NCBI GenBank assembly: GCA_014529385.2
Contig: CM043962.1
Location: forward strand, 84,836,180 to 84,900,179
Length of the DNA stretch: 64,000 nucleotides
Origin: Adiantum capillus-veneris
Lineage: Eukaryota > Streptophyta > Polypodiopsida > Polypodiales > Pteridaceae
Reading direction: 5' to 3'
Shown here: one piece after another, positions 13,504 through 27,035 of the stretch
Layout: each line of letters opens with the position of its first letter
How positions within the stretch are numbered: the first letter of the stretch is position 1
Made by a program: the position numbers and the translations under genes
Notes under the pieces: generated by a model
What the model saw: only the letters and a program-made list of their open reading frames with translations
The model's database searches: none
Told to the model about the DNA's origin: nothing

Positions 13504-16500
13504 GAAATGTTATATTAACGTCTTCAAAAGGCCATAATGACCTATGAGACCCGAAAGTTACAAAGTGGTGGATCTGATACAAAGTCAGAGTAACAAAATA
13601 ACCTAGCAACAGTACAAAACAAAGATATATACTATGGGGTCCTAAGTTGGTCGATGTGAACCAAGCAAAAAACTAAGCCAAAAATGGGTGGCTTGTTGGG
13701 ATAGCTGAATCACAAGAGATCTAGCATCGGTCGTTGGCGAATCTCATCAATTTCCTCCATGGTTAGTAGTCTGACCTGGCGTCGTGCATGCCTGGCCAGC
13801 GTGCTACGAATTTTCTGTCGTAGCCTCCGTCGATGCTGTGTAGTTCTTCGCAGCCGCGGACGCCTGGATTTCACAGCTCAATTGCTCGGTCAATCAGTGT
13901 CTCTGCTGTGAGACGAGGGGGAGCTCTGTTGTGGGAGTGGCTCTTGCGGCTGTCCCGTGTCTGCTCTGAAGAAGTCTGTGATCCGTCTTTGAGACTGGCT
14001 AGTGTCACCAGGAGGTGTATTTTTCCTGTTGCCTTCCGTAAATAAGTACTGGATATTTTTATTTATTTTTATTTTTACTTGTTTTCCTCGGAACCCTTGA
14101 AAAGGTGCAAGTGGACATTGCATGGCCAGTGTGAAACGGCTGCGGCCGAATAGGTTTCTCACAGCGGGAGTCTGGGTCGGTCAGTCTGGGACTGGTCGGG
14201 CCAGTTAGCACTGAATTCTGATGAGTATGGAAGCCTGTGTGCGCCAAATGAAGTCTGGGCCACTCGAAAAGTCACTTATAACTTTATAAGTCAGTGGGAA
14301 CTAGAGAATTAACTCAAAAGGGGCAAACTGGACACATGGCGGCTCCAGGGAGTTTTGCCACTTCCAGCATGAAGAGGGGGCGCCCAATTTGAGAGGAGGC
14401 TAATTTTTGATCATAAGTGAGCTACAGTGTGTGTGAGTAGTGGGTGCAGGTCTACAGCTTTAATGGAAAGCTTGCCTTCTCCTCTGTCTCATGTAGCCCG
14501 ATGATTTGCTCTCGTGCATCTCTCTCCCCTTTGGCACATATGGTAATGCCCCACTAGTTGGGTTACTCAGTTGAACATGTATAGTTCTGGGGGTTTATGC
14601 GCGTTTACCAAGGCAAGAGCCTTCTGAACAGGAACCGGATTAGCTAATTGCTAATCCCTCACAGGTACGCACAGTTCCATCGCGAAAGATTGCGAGTTCG
14701 GAGAGTTTTCTCGCGTGAAAACTCGTCCAATTCACAGGGGAACTGTCCCATTGCGTGCGGGAACCTTTGGGACACGCATAGGCGTGTTCGCTCCGCTAAA
14801 AACGATCCGAAACAGCGAATTACAGCCTGCTGTGTTTTTCTGCAGGTTTAGGGTTTCGCACCTAAACTGCAAGGGAACACCGGGGGAGCCTCGTGAGAGC
14901 CTTGGGATGCGTGTACAGGCTTTTGGGCACCCGGCAGTGAAAACCAGGGAATTACAGCCCGCTGAATTTCTGTGACAGCTCACCAGAAAGCTTCCAGATA
15001 GCGAGGGAATCCGTCCTAGACAGGTGTTTTTGACCTACAGGGGTTTTTGCGCTGTTATGTTGCCAAAATCAGGTCCAAAACCTGCGTTTTCAGCCCTCGC
15101 CAGGTTTGGACAGCTTTGTGAAAGCTTGTGCGAAGTGGTCGGATGGTCTACCTTAATTTGAATAAAGAAATACCGAAAGGGGCGCCAGTCTTTGGGGCCT
15201 ACAGGGTGTCGGTCTCGTGTGCGCAGTGACATTGTAGTCGCTGGACGCAACTGTGTTCTCTTCCCTTCTCAGTGCTCTGTGTAAAGTTAACAGGTAATTG
15301 AAAAAGTACCGCCCTCTACGTTGTACAGGCCGGTTATATGGTTCCATCGACGGGATAGTCACTTTTCTTCAAAAAGTGCAGCGTGGATTGTTGTGGGTGA
15401 AAGCAACACAGAGCTTGTCGTTATGGCAGAGAAGAGAGACCAAGTACCTGAACAGGGATCTTCCTCACATGGCATGGAGAAAGTTCCTTCAACTCTTCAA
15501 GAAGAGGACAGGTTGTTTAGAACTCAACTGCGTTGCTGCATGGACATGTTTCAGCAGTTGGCTAACAACCCAAGGATGCAGGAGTTCTTACAGGCTCCGA
15601 CACAGGGTTTTCAGCCTCCTACACAGGGCACGACTGAGCCATTGCAGGAAAAGGAGATTTCCAATGCGCAGAGGACTCATGATGCTCGAGGGAAAGCTCA
15701 TGTGGTTGAGCAACTAGCGGTGTCCAATGATCCAAAGCAACTTGCTTTAGCTGGACACGAACCAATTGTGAATGGTCAAGGGAGTAATGAACACGCTATG
15801 CGTCAGACCCTTCTGATTATTTTGGAGGTGGATCAGTGTTTCAAGCTAAGGCTGGACCTTCCACAGGCTATATGCCGGGGAATGTGTTAGGGACAATGCA
15901 AACATGCATGGGTAACCCTATGTACGCGAACATGGGTGTCCAACCAGGTTTTCAGGGTGCCTATGGCCAGTTTCGAGTGCCTGGAACACAATTTGGTATG
16001 GCTGGTTTTTCGCAGCCATACGTACCAAATGTAGATACCACAGGTAAAACAGTTGATGCGAGTGTTGGAATGAACAATCATGGAGCACCTGTTTATGATA
16101 ATGTGGCTCCTTTGAGTCAGCTTAAGGATTACAAGGAAGGTGGGCAGGGAGTGAAGTTTGAAACTTTCAGAGGAACTAAGGATCAATTGAAGGCTTTGAC
16201 CTTCATACAGCAGTTCGATGCTGCTTATGTTGGAGGAAACTTCACGGAATCTTCAAAGATACGCAAGGCTGCCACTTTCTTGAAAGGGAATGGGCTTCAA
16301 TGGTGGACCGCATTGTTGAACCAGGGTCAAGTCCCAACAACGTGGGTCAAATTCAAACAGCTTTTTGCGCCTGCATCGTTGACAAACACTTTTGAAGTGG
16401 ATGTGATGACAGAATGGCACGAGTTGAATGCTAAATAGTGTGCGAACTTGGAAGAGTACAATAAACAATTTTGGGCCGCACTGTTGCCAGTCAGCTCTTA

Positions 16501-19500
16501 CAGGTTTGTGCCATTGTCAGAACAGATTGAGAAGTAGTGTTGCGGATTGCCCAAGAAAATTAGGGACTACTGCACAAAGACTACTGTCATGAATATGTTT
16601 CAGTTGATAGAGAATGCAAGAGTGGCCAGCAATCTGTCGAAGGGAGATTCCGATGGATTTAATAGCCACAAGAAAGGGTCCCAGGGCAAACAGTTTTTAG
16701 CCAAGGGCAATGTTGCAACAAAGCCTTCTGAGCCTCCCACAAAGAAGCCCTCCACTGAAGAAGGTGATACGTCCAAGAAGCAGTCTAAGTCTTCTTCGGG
16801 ACGAGGACAAGGACAAAAAAGGCATTTTTCAGGCAAAACTTTTGAAGAAAGGAAAGCTCTTAGGGAGGCCAAGAAATGCTACATTTGTGAATAGGAAGGA
16901 CATTTTGCAAATGAATGCCCACAGAAGAAGTCACAGGATAAGGATGACAAGTCAGACCATAAAGGGAAGAAGCCAAAGCCAAGTGCAGGACTTGTTCCAG
17001 ATTTGGTTGGAGACCAGCCAAACACAGATGCCACGGAGTTGTGCAGAGCTTGGGGCAAAGTTAGAGACCAAACAATGCTGGTTTTCTTTGATCCAGGAGC
17101 CCGTGCAAATTTCATATCACCAGAATTGTCATCAAAGTTGGGCATTCGTGTAGAGGAGATGGGTATGACAAGGGAAACAGGTTTGGCATGCCCAGGTCAT
17201 TCAGAGCCCGTTACTCCCATTTTGGGAAAGCTTCGTCTGCACATTCAGAGCTATGTGGATGCGGAAGAGTTTCATATCATGCCACTTGAGGGCTGTGATG
17301 TGTTAGTGGGTATCCCATGGTGTTACAGGTTGCATGCTATGGTGGATACTTACAACAAAAAGATTACCCTTGTACATAGAGGAAAGACTCATGTCCTTGA
17401 TGTAAAGCTTAAAGGCGAGTCTGTTCCAGTTGTTTCTGCTTCTGCTATTTCATCTGTAATAAAGAATCATCTTTCTGCGTACTTGATCTTTGCAAAAGAA
17501 GTACCTCAAGTTGTATCTAATTTGTTTACCTTAGATAAAGACAGGTCAACTTTTTTGAGTGGTTTCAGTGATTGTTTTTCGGACTCTTTGCCAGGGGAGT
17601 TACCTCCTGAGAGACCTGAGGATCATACCATAGATCTTGTGCCAGGTTCTAGTCCATCGAATAGACCACCATACAGGGTTAGTGCAGCCCAGCAAAAAGA
17701 GATTATGAGTCAGGTCAACGAGCTTTTAGAGAAGGGGCTGATTCAGCCCAGTTCATCCCCTTTTTGTTCGCCTGTACTCTTAGTGCAGAAGAAGGATGGT
17801 TCATGGCGCATGTGCATTGACTATCGCGCCTTGAATAAGAATACTATCAAGAATAGGTTCCCCATACCAAGGATAGATGACATTCTCGATCGGCTTGAGG
17901 GAGCGTCATTGTTTACAAGAATAGACCTAAAGAGTGGGTACCATCAAATACGCATTAGGCCAGAAGATGTCCATAAGACTGCGTTCAGGACAACATTTGG
18001 TCTCTATGAGTTTCTTGTTATGCCATTTGGTCTCACAAATGCTCCGGTCACGTTTAATAGAATGATGGACAGAATTTTTAGACCACATAGAAACTTCGTG
18101 GGTACCTTCTTTGATGACATGATTGTCTATTCGAAGTCTGAAGAGGAGCATAGGGATCACTTGATTGTAGTTTTCAATGAGTTACGTAAGAACAGGCTAC
18201 TCATTAATGCGAAGAAGAGTGAATTCTTTTTGCAAGAGATTCACTTCCTTGGGCACATTGTTCAAAGGATGGGGTACGCATGGATCCCGCTAAAGTGGAA
18301 GCAATTAGGTCATGGCCAGACTTGAATTCCGTACATCACATTCGAAGCTTTCTAGGCTTATGTTCGTACTACAGGAGGTTCATCCGAAATTTTGCTGAGA
18401 TTGCTTCTCCACTCCATGCACTACAAGGAAAAGGAGTTACTTTCAAGTGGACAGCCAAGGAAATTTTAGCGTTCAAACACTTGAAAGAGAAGCCGACTTT
18501 AGATCCGGTAATCATTTTGCCAGATCTTTCAAAACCTTTTGTGGTTCATCGTGATGCGTGTGGACACAGTCTTGGTGCAGTTCTAATGCAGAATGGCCGA
18601 GTAGTCGCATATGAGAGCAGAATTCTTTTGAAGACTGAAAGAAACTTGCAAGTCTATGAGAAAGAATTGCTGGCAGTAATTCATGCTCTCACTAGTTGGA
18701 AACACTATTTGCTAGGGGCTGATTTTGTTGTCCAAACGGATCATCAAACCTTGCGATACTTTCTCACACAGACGAAGTTGTCTGAGAAGCACATGCGATG
18801 GGCAAACATCTTGTCAATGTTCCATTTTCAGATTGTGCATGTGCAAGGGAAAAAGAACGTGGTGGCTGATGCGTTGTCACGAAAGCCCCAAATTTCAGCA
18901 GTGTCAATTCCGTACCATTGTGAACTAGACGAAATGAAGACACAATATGCTGAAGATTCAGATTTTGCAAGGATCTATGACCAGCTTGTTGATGGGCAAC
19001 ATCATGAGCACTATATGCTTAAGAATGACTTTCTCATGATGCATGGAAAGTTATGCGTTACTAAACAGTTACGGCCAAAGATTTTGATGGAAAGTCATGC
19101 TCCACCTTATGCTGGGCATCGTGGAATTGATGCGACAGTGAAAGGGGTTGAGGCATTCTTCTACTGGCCAGCTTTGCGTCAAGATGTTGACACATTTGTA
19201 AGATCATGCTTAGTATGCCAAAAAGTCAAATTTGACAGACAAAAGCAACTGGGATTGTTGCAGCCATTGTCGATCCCAGATAGGCCATGGGAAAGCATAG
19301 CAATGGACTTTATCTTTGATCTTCCAAGGACGCAAATAGACAATGATGGGATTTGGACTATCATTTGTAGGTTCAGTAAGCAAGCCCATTTCATTCCTGT
19401 GAGGAAGAAGATAAAGCCAGAACACATGGTCAAGATATTCATGAGCAATATCTTTAAATATCACGGGATGCCTCAGTCAATTGTTAGTGACAGGGATCCA

Positions 19501-22500
19501 CGTATGACGAGTCTTTTCTGGAAGGCATTGTTTGAGAACATGGGCACTACGCTAAAGTTCTCTTCTTCGTTTCATCCGCAAACTGATGGACAGTCAGAAG
19601 AGGCAAATTCTACTGTTCGGGACGTGCTCAAATGTTATGTGTCAGAGCACAAGGCAACTTGGGAAGACCATCTTCCATTGGTTGAATATGCTTACAATAA
19701 CACTGTGCATACGTCAACAGGTAAGGCATCATTTGAGATAGTGGAAGAAGGAAAGAAGGTCCCGCCCATTTTGCAGACTAAGGACAAGATTTTTGAGGCA
19801 GACAAGTATGTGCAAGATATGGATGAAACATACAGGAAGATAAAGATTGCTCTTGAGAAGACTCAGGCTAAGCAAAAGAAAGCAAAAGAAATCTGCTGAT
19901 CGTCACCGTCGTGAACTTGTATTTTCACTTGGTGATTGGGTGCTTTTGCGCTTTGAAAAGGCTAGGTTAAGGAAAAGGAAAGGCAAGGAACGCTTGTTTC
20001 CTAAGCTCAGTATGCGATATTATGGTCCTTTTCAGATTTCAGAGCGATGTAGCTTACAGGTTAAAGCTACCAGAAGGTTGGAACATACATAATGCTTTTC
20101 ATGTCAGTCTTCTAAGACCCTTTGTTGGTGATGTGCCAGAGAATATGCTTGATGAGGAACAACCCGAAGTGGAAGAATTGGATGAAATCCTTGTTCCTGA
20201 ACAGATATTGGCACATAAAGAAAGAAAGGTTAGAGGAAAGGTTGCAAGACGCTATTTGGTGAAGTTCAAAAACTATCCATCGTTGGATGCCAAATGGATG
20301 GAAGAGTCTGAATTGGTTGATTCACCTCAGCTATTGCAATTGTATCTTGAAGCCTTTCAGATGGAACCCACAGTGACTTGATGTAGCCTTTTCTGGAGCA
20401 AGGCAAGAGCATGGTTCATGATGCTCAAGAGAGTAGTTAAGCAATTGTATCTACTCTTTCCATACAGAATTTAGCCAGAGAAGTTTATGCTTCAGAGTAC
20501 ACTAGAAGGCTTCTATGCTTGATATATGTGTCGTAGCCAGGTTGGTGGGATTGTTTAATCGTCCAACGCTACATTTCCTGAAGTATGTATATCTTGGATT
20601 CCCATCATAGAATATATGTGATATCAGGAGATATTGCATGTATTATTGGCATGCAAGCGAGGTCGCTTGCAGTATTTCAAGGGTGGGGTGTGTCACGAGG
20701 AGGTGTATTTTTCCTGCTGCCTTTCGTAAATAAGTACTAGATATTTTTATTTATTTTTATTTTTACTTGTTTTCCCTGGAACCCTTGAAAAAGTGCAAGT
20801 GGACATTGCATGGCCAGTGTGAAACGGTTGCGGCCGAATAGGTTTCTCACAGCAGGAGTCTGGGTCGGTCAGTCTAGGACTGGTCGGGCCAGTTAGCACT
20901 GAATTCTGATGAGTATGGAAGCCTGTGCGCGCTAAATGAAGTCTGGGCCACTCGGAAAGTCACTTATAACTTTATGAGTCAGTGGGAACTAGGGAATTAA
21001 CTCAAAAGTGGCAAACTGGACACATGGCGGCTCTAGGCAGTTTTGCCACTTTTAGCATGAAGAGGGGGCGCCCAATTTGAGAGAGGAGGCTGATTTTTGA
21101 TCATAAGTGAGCTACAGTGTGTGTGTGAGTAGTGGGTGCAGGCCTACAGCTTTAATGGAAAGCTTGCCTTCTCCTCTGTCTCATGTAGCCCGATGATTTG
21201 CTCTCGTGCATCTCTCTCTCCCCTTTGGCACATATGGTAATGCCCCACTAGTTGGGCTACTCAGTTGAACATGTATAGTTCTGGGGGTTTATGCGCGTTT
21301 GCCAAGGCAAGAGCCTTCTGAACAGGAACCGGATTAGCTAATTGCTAATCCCCCACAGGTACGCACAGTTCCATCGCGAAAGATTGCGAGTTCGGAGAGT
21401 TTTCTCGTGTGAAAACTCGTCCAATTCACAGGGGAACTCTCCCATTGCGTGCGGGAGCCCTTGGGACACGCGTAGGCGTGTTCGCTCCGCTAAAAACGAT
21501 CCGAAACAGCGAATTACAGCCTGCTGTGTTTTTCTGCAGGTTTAGGGTTTCGCACCTAAACTGCAAGGGAACACTGGGGGAGCCTCGTGAGAGCCTTGGG
21601 ATGCGTGTACAAGCTTTTGGGCACCCGGCAGTGAAAAACAGGGAATTACAGCCCGCTGAATTTCTGTGACAGCTCACCAGAAAGCTTCCAGATAGCGAGG
21701 GAATCCGTCCTAGACAGATGTTTTTGACCTACAGGGGTTTTTGCGCGGTTATGCTACCAAAAGCAGGTTTTCCAGGTCGAAAACCTGCGTTTTCAGCCCT
21801 CGCCAGGTTTGGACAGCTTTGTGAAAGCTTGTGCGAAGTGGTCGGATGGTCTACCTTAATTTGAATAAAGAAATAAAGAAAGGGCGGTCTCGTGTGCGCA
21901 GTGACATTGTAGTCGCTGGACGCAACTGTGTTCTCTTCCCTTCTCAGTGCTCTGTGTAAAGTTAATAGGTAATTGAAATAGTACCGCCCTCTACGTTGTA
22001 CAGGCCGGTTATAGCTAGCCTCGCCATTCATCAGGCTCTCTCTGTGTCTGCGCAGCTCGAGCAAGAACAAACCGAGACATCTCTGATCTTCGTATCCCAT
22101 TACTCTGGAGAGTGGTCCAAAACCCTCTCTGAACAAGCAATGGAAGCGGCCTCGTATCTCGTAGTAGACGGGGCAGCGACATGTATAGTGTAGCTCTGTC
22201 TGAGGTTCCATGTTACACAAGGGGCATGTCTTGTCCTCTGCTGGTACTCCGCTGTATTTCCCAGTCTCAATCCGCAACTGGTGAGAAGATGTGCGTAACT
22301 GGCCAAGAGCACATCGTATCCCATGAGACAAGTGGGTATCCATGTATCTGGGTCTCGCCACAAAACCATCTTCCGTAAGCTGGAGAAGGTGGTCTCTGTA
22401 GAAAGCCATCTTCGTGCCCAGTTCCTGTGATGGTTGTATCCATGTCCTCCTGGTGTCTAGCAGGGTCAGGCCTTGGCGTATGAGCTTGGCGATCTCTGAC

Positions 22501-25500
22501 TGTGTAGGAGTGAGAGATGGTGCATCCAATGAGTAATGGAATGGTGGCAGCCGGTCTATGCTGAACCCATGTGCGTGAAACCATGATGTCATCTCCCCAT
22601 ACCAGCATGTTGTATCTCCTTGTATGGCTAACTGTCGAGAGGATTCAAGTGCTATGCGAGCATATCTGTCTCTAGGAAGTTCCCATGTGCGGTTTATGAA
22701 GGAGACTGATCTGGTGAGCGCCTCCACCACAAGTGGGGGGGCCGCTAGCTCTGCTCGGATAATGGCCCGTGGTACTGATGCTTTGGCTCTAATGACCCGC
22801 GAGATCATAGAGACGAGAGGTTTCTCCATGTTCCCCCATCCGTCTGAGTGACCCGGCCTCCCGTGGTGATCCAGTGAAGGTCCCCATATCTCGGTTCCAT
22901 AGAGCAATGCTGAAGCCACCAAGGTGTCAAAGAGCCAGAGCTTCGTCCGGGGCTCCTGAAACTGAACTTGCGAACACATCCTCTCCAATCTACCCAATGC
23001 TGCGTGGGCTCTAGTAAGTCTGGTCTCTGCTGGTCTTCTGAGTGAGAATGTAGGTCCGCTAAAAACCACTCCAAGGTAAGTGTAAGCGTCTGTGTACTCC
23101 ACAGTCTCCTGGCCGTATGTGAATGTAGGTGTTGACCTCCTGATCCACTGTGGGGTGGTATTAAACACCATAACCTTGGTTTTACCCAGGTTGACAGACA
23201 AACCACTTTCGTGGGCAAACGTATGCAAAGCATCCAATTGACGTTGCATTCCCTCTGGGGATTCGGAGATCAACACTAAGTCATCAGCATATAACAAAAG
23301 TGGAATCCATGTCCCTGCCAACTGAGCACCTTTATCCCTATCGTTGTCAATGTAGTCAGAAACCTCATCCACATACATACTGAAAAGAGTGGGAGAGAGC
23401 GGGCAGCCCTGCTTCACCCCAATAGTGGAGTGAACCGGTGTAGAAAGTCCCTCCGGGGTGCGTACATGCCCTACTACTGATCTGTACAATGCCATGATCC
23501 CCCAAATAAGTTCTGTGGGTACTCCCATTTCCTGTAATCTGCGCATCAGTGTAGCTTTGGGTACCGTGTCGAAAGCTTTGCGGAAGTCCACAAAGCTACA
23601 ATAGATCCGTCTCCCATGAGATCTGCCTTCCTCGATGATGGCCCTGATTGTTAGGATATGGTCAAGAGTAGAGAAGCCTCTCCTGAATCCTGCCTACCCA
23701 GTTGCACGTATTTCTTCCCACTCTGCCCATCTACTCAGTTGTTGCTCAAGAATGGATGCATACAACCGTGCCAGTGTGTGCCCAATCATAATAGTGCGAT
23801 AATTCCATGGGGTCTCCTGATTTGAAGATAGGTATGATCGTAGATAGGCTCTAAGTGTCCGGTAGGCCCTCACACATGGCACGGTTAAACATAACTGCTA
23901 GAAGCTCTGCTAGTAGGTCTTTGGCATGCATGAAATGCTCAGCGACTAGGCCCTCATGATCATATGCTCTCACAGTCTTCATCCTGTCAATAGCTTTCTT
24001 CACCGTCTTAGCGGTGAAAAAGACACATGTGTGTGGGCATGGATTGGGGGGGTTGGGGAGGGGCGGCTGTCCAGGTACTGTGTACAAAGATGATGCGTAC
24101 TGACCCCAGGTCTCTGTGGAGGAAATAGTAGGGGGGGGGGACTGCTCATGAAAGAGCCGCCACGCCTCACGTGAGTCTTGACTCAAGAATAGCTGATATA
24201 GATCCTACTCGAGTCGAGCCAAAAAAGCCCTCTTCTTCCGCCGCACTAGGCGTCGGAAGTCCATTTGTGACTGTCTGTGAGTGACGTCCCCCAACAACAC
24301 CTCCCTCTGAAGTCTGGCTCTAGTCTGGCGGCACTCCTCATCGTACCAGCTGTTCTGAGGCATGCTCCCAGATCGGCGGGCTCTGCTCAAGCTGGGGGTG
24401 TGGGTATGCTTCTGTTGCTGCCTCATGTAATGTCTTTGTCAGTAAAGTAGTTAGCTCCTCCAGAGGTTGCCCCGGGTCCTCAGTGCATAGGCGTCTGTAG
24501 ATTCCGTCCATGTATACAGAGTCCGTCTCCCGTGTGAATGTCTAGCGAGTAGGGGCTGCTACTCGTGACCTGTGTGCTACACTGAACTGGAAGGAGATGG
24601 TCATCGACACCAGAGCATGATCCACTGTCACCCTGACCGGTCTGGGCCCAACTATGAGATCCTGGATATTGGAGATGAGATTCGGCTGTGCCATGACATA
24701 GTCCACTGTGCTGGCTCCATGTCTGTGTGGGAAGCATGTAAAACCTCCCGCAGCAGGAAATCTCTGTAGGCCGTTCAAGATGGCCAATCCATGTGCAGTG
24801 CCCATGTCTATCAGGTGTCGCCCATACTCAGTATATTCCACATCGTGTGATAGTCTGGAAAGGCCCGTCTCAACAAGATCTGGCTCTCTTAGCATCTCCT
24901 CTGAAGTATCATAAAACACTGCCTGGTGATGGGCAGTCCTAGCATTGAAGTCCCCTAGGATGATAATGTCACCGTCCCTAGAGAACTCCCATATGTCATC
25001 ATCCAAAATGGAGAAAGGGGTCTGTCCTCTGGGTGATGCATAAAGTGATGTACTCGGGGGAAAGTAGCAAATAGCTAGATAGAGGTATCTGCCTGTCTCT
25101 GCTTTCAGTCTCACCCACATGTACCTAGCCTGCTCGTCCCTGTGGGCTATATGTACCAGTGGTTGCAAATCCTCTCTAAATGACACTGCCACTCCCCCCG
25201 AGCCCCGCCCTCTGTGCTCTGAGCGTGTCTCCTGTCTGTAGGCCTGTCTCCCACCTGTATCCACTGATGTGGGGCATGGATTGCCCAGGGGCCTGGTGTG
25301 TGTCAGAGTAAAAGATGATGTCTCTTCCAGTAAAGCTATCCTCAAAAGCACCCACATCAAGACGAATAGATCCATTGCAGTTCCAGGTAGCTACTTTGAG
25401 TGTGGTCCCATAAGTCTCGCACCGTCATGTGGAGCGTCGCTCTAGTATTACCACTTTTCCGTCTCGGTAAAAAGCGATCTTGCCTTTTCCCCTTGCCGCT

Positions 25501-26691
25501 CTAATCTTCGGCATTACTTCCTGCATATGAGCGATTTGCGAGAGGGTGAGATCATCCCCGAGAAAGATGCCAGTCTCTTTAAGAGTCTCTTTAAGAGTTG
25601 GTCTTTTCTTCAAGAATAACTTCTTTGCTTCCATGGATGGAAAACGGAGGATGAGTGCTCTTTCTTTTGAGGTTTCTCCACTGCTTCCATTTTTCTTTAT
25701 GTTGCCCACTCTCCATGCCCTTGTGTGCGTCGGCTCATGAATCCCCATCAAGGTTGTGAGTTCTTTTACTTCTTCGTCCACATTGCCTTTGTCTCTAAGA
25801 CCGCAAATTCTCACATGTAAAGCGCGCACCTTTCTCCTCTGCTCCTCCTCTAGTGTCTGATTAATGATGTTGTTGGGTGTGGGCGTGGCCGTTATCTCCT
25901 TGCCTTTTCCTTTCTTGGCCACCTTGATCCATTTCTCGGCTTCATCTGCCTTCTGTTGAGTTTTGGTAAGAACATCCACCCAAGAAGTCGTCATTTCTTT
26001 GTGCTGCTCTTCTCCCTCTTTGATGGCCCGTACTTGCTCCTTGATCGTGTTTATTTCTTCGATTACTGAGGGTTGCAGTTCGCCCTCTTCCAGTGTGTTT
26101 CTTGATCGTGCTTCGGCGAGATCTTTCTTGAGTGACGCGATCTCTTCCTCTTGGGTCGTCACTCGGTCTCCCAGCGTGCTTATCTTGCTCTCTTGGATCA
26201 ACACGCGTCCTTCGAGCATGTTTATTGTGCCCCAAAGATTGCGGTTCATCTTGCTAATGATCTCCGTCATTTCCTCTTTGCACTTTTGAATGGCATCCTC
26301 TAGAGGGTCGGCTTTATCGTTCATCTTTCTCATGCTTGATCGCCGTCCGCCAAGGAGTCACTAAACGTGTGCACCCCCCCTAGCGACGAGCGCGGTAGCT
26401 GAGCGAGTGGGGGAGCGTGGGACGGTATGGCGAGGGAGGGGGAGTGATAAAGATGATGAAGAAAAAGGGGGGGAGGGAGTACCAAAAGGAAGGGGAAATA
26501 AAATGATAAAATGATCTAATAATGTCTTCACACGGCCAAATTGACCTATGAGACCTATGAGACCAAGCTAAAACAACATAGCGTGTTTGATACCATGTCC
26601 CAAAAAAAAAAAAAAAATTAAAAAAAATAAAATAAAATTGACTTCCTACGCATAGAAGAAGGGGGGGCCATCCTACGCGTTAAAGAAAAAA

Positions 26692-26726
<35 letters not shown>

Positions 26727-26968
26727 GGACATGTTACGCGTAGAAGAACCTGGGGGGACATACTACGCGTAGAGGAAGGGGTGGGGGCGGGGTTGCCAAG
26801 GTAGTACGGGGGGGGGGGGGAAAGGCGGCAGCGCAGGAGCAGGGCACGAGCGAGCGGGGGACGGGGGGAGGCGGACAGAGGCGCAGCAGCGAGGGCGCGA
26901 GGTGCGGGAGCAGCAGGGGGAGCGCGGGAGCAGCAGGGCAGCAGGGGGGCGCGAGGGAGCAGCAGTGC

Positions 26969-27035
<67 letters not shown>

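Larger units (their letters stand above)
14003..22013 (+). mobile_element. Ty3/gypsy chromovirus (element 1), both LTRs, 8.0 kb
   Basis: LTRs of 1336 and 1323 bp start TGTCAC and end TTATA, flanked by the 5-bp duplication GCTAG. A primer-binding-like TGG follows the 5' LTR and a purine tract precedes the 3' LTR. The internal order is Gag, protease, RT, RNase H, integrase, chromodomain, which is diagnostic for chromoviruses. Gag-pol was one long frame, now broken by three TAG codons and several single-base shifts. The LTRs differ by scattered changes, mostly transitions, plus one deletion of about 30 bp in the 3' LTR, so insertion is not recent. Confidence 0.96.
13445..26490 (-). mobile_element. 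Near-complete antisense LINE (copy 2), interrupted by a gypsy element
   Basis: Order on the minus strand: 5' UTR (start near 26490 is approximate), ORF1 (26333-25425), ORF2 endonuclease (from 25375), RT (to about 22800), ORF2 C-terminus to 22014, then a gap filled by the gypsy element 14003-22013. ORF2 then resumes from 14002 down to about 13880, followed by the 3' UTR, the hairpin AGGTCATTATGGCCT (13529-13543) and a (CT)n tail (13445-13501 on the + strand). ORF2 is broken by stops and frameshifts between 23600 and 24540, so the element is defective. Confidence 0.92.

Noticed and set aside
21729-22013. C-terminal 95 codons of the 620-codon LINE ORF as a protein domain
   Set aside because: This part is the antisense of the gypsy 3' LTR; the true LINE C-terminus continues at 14002.
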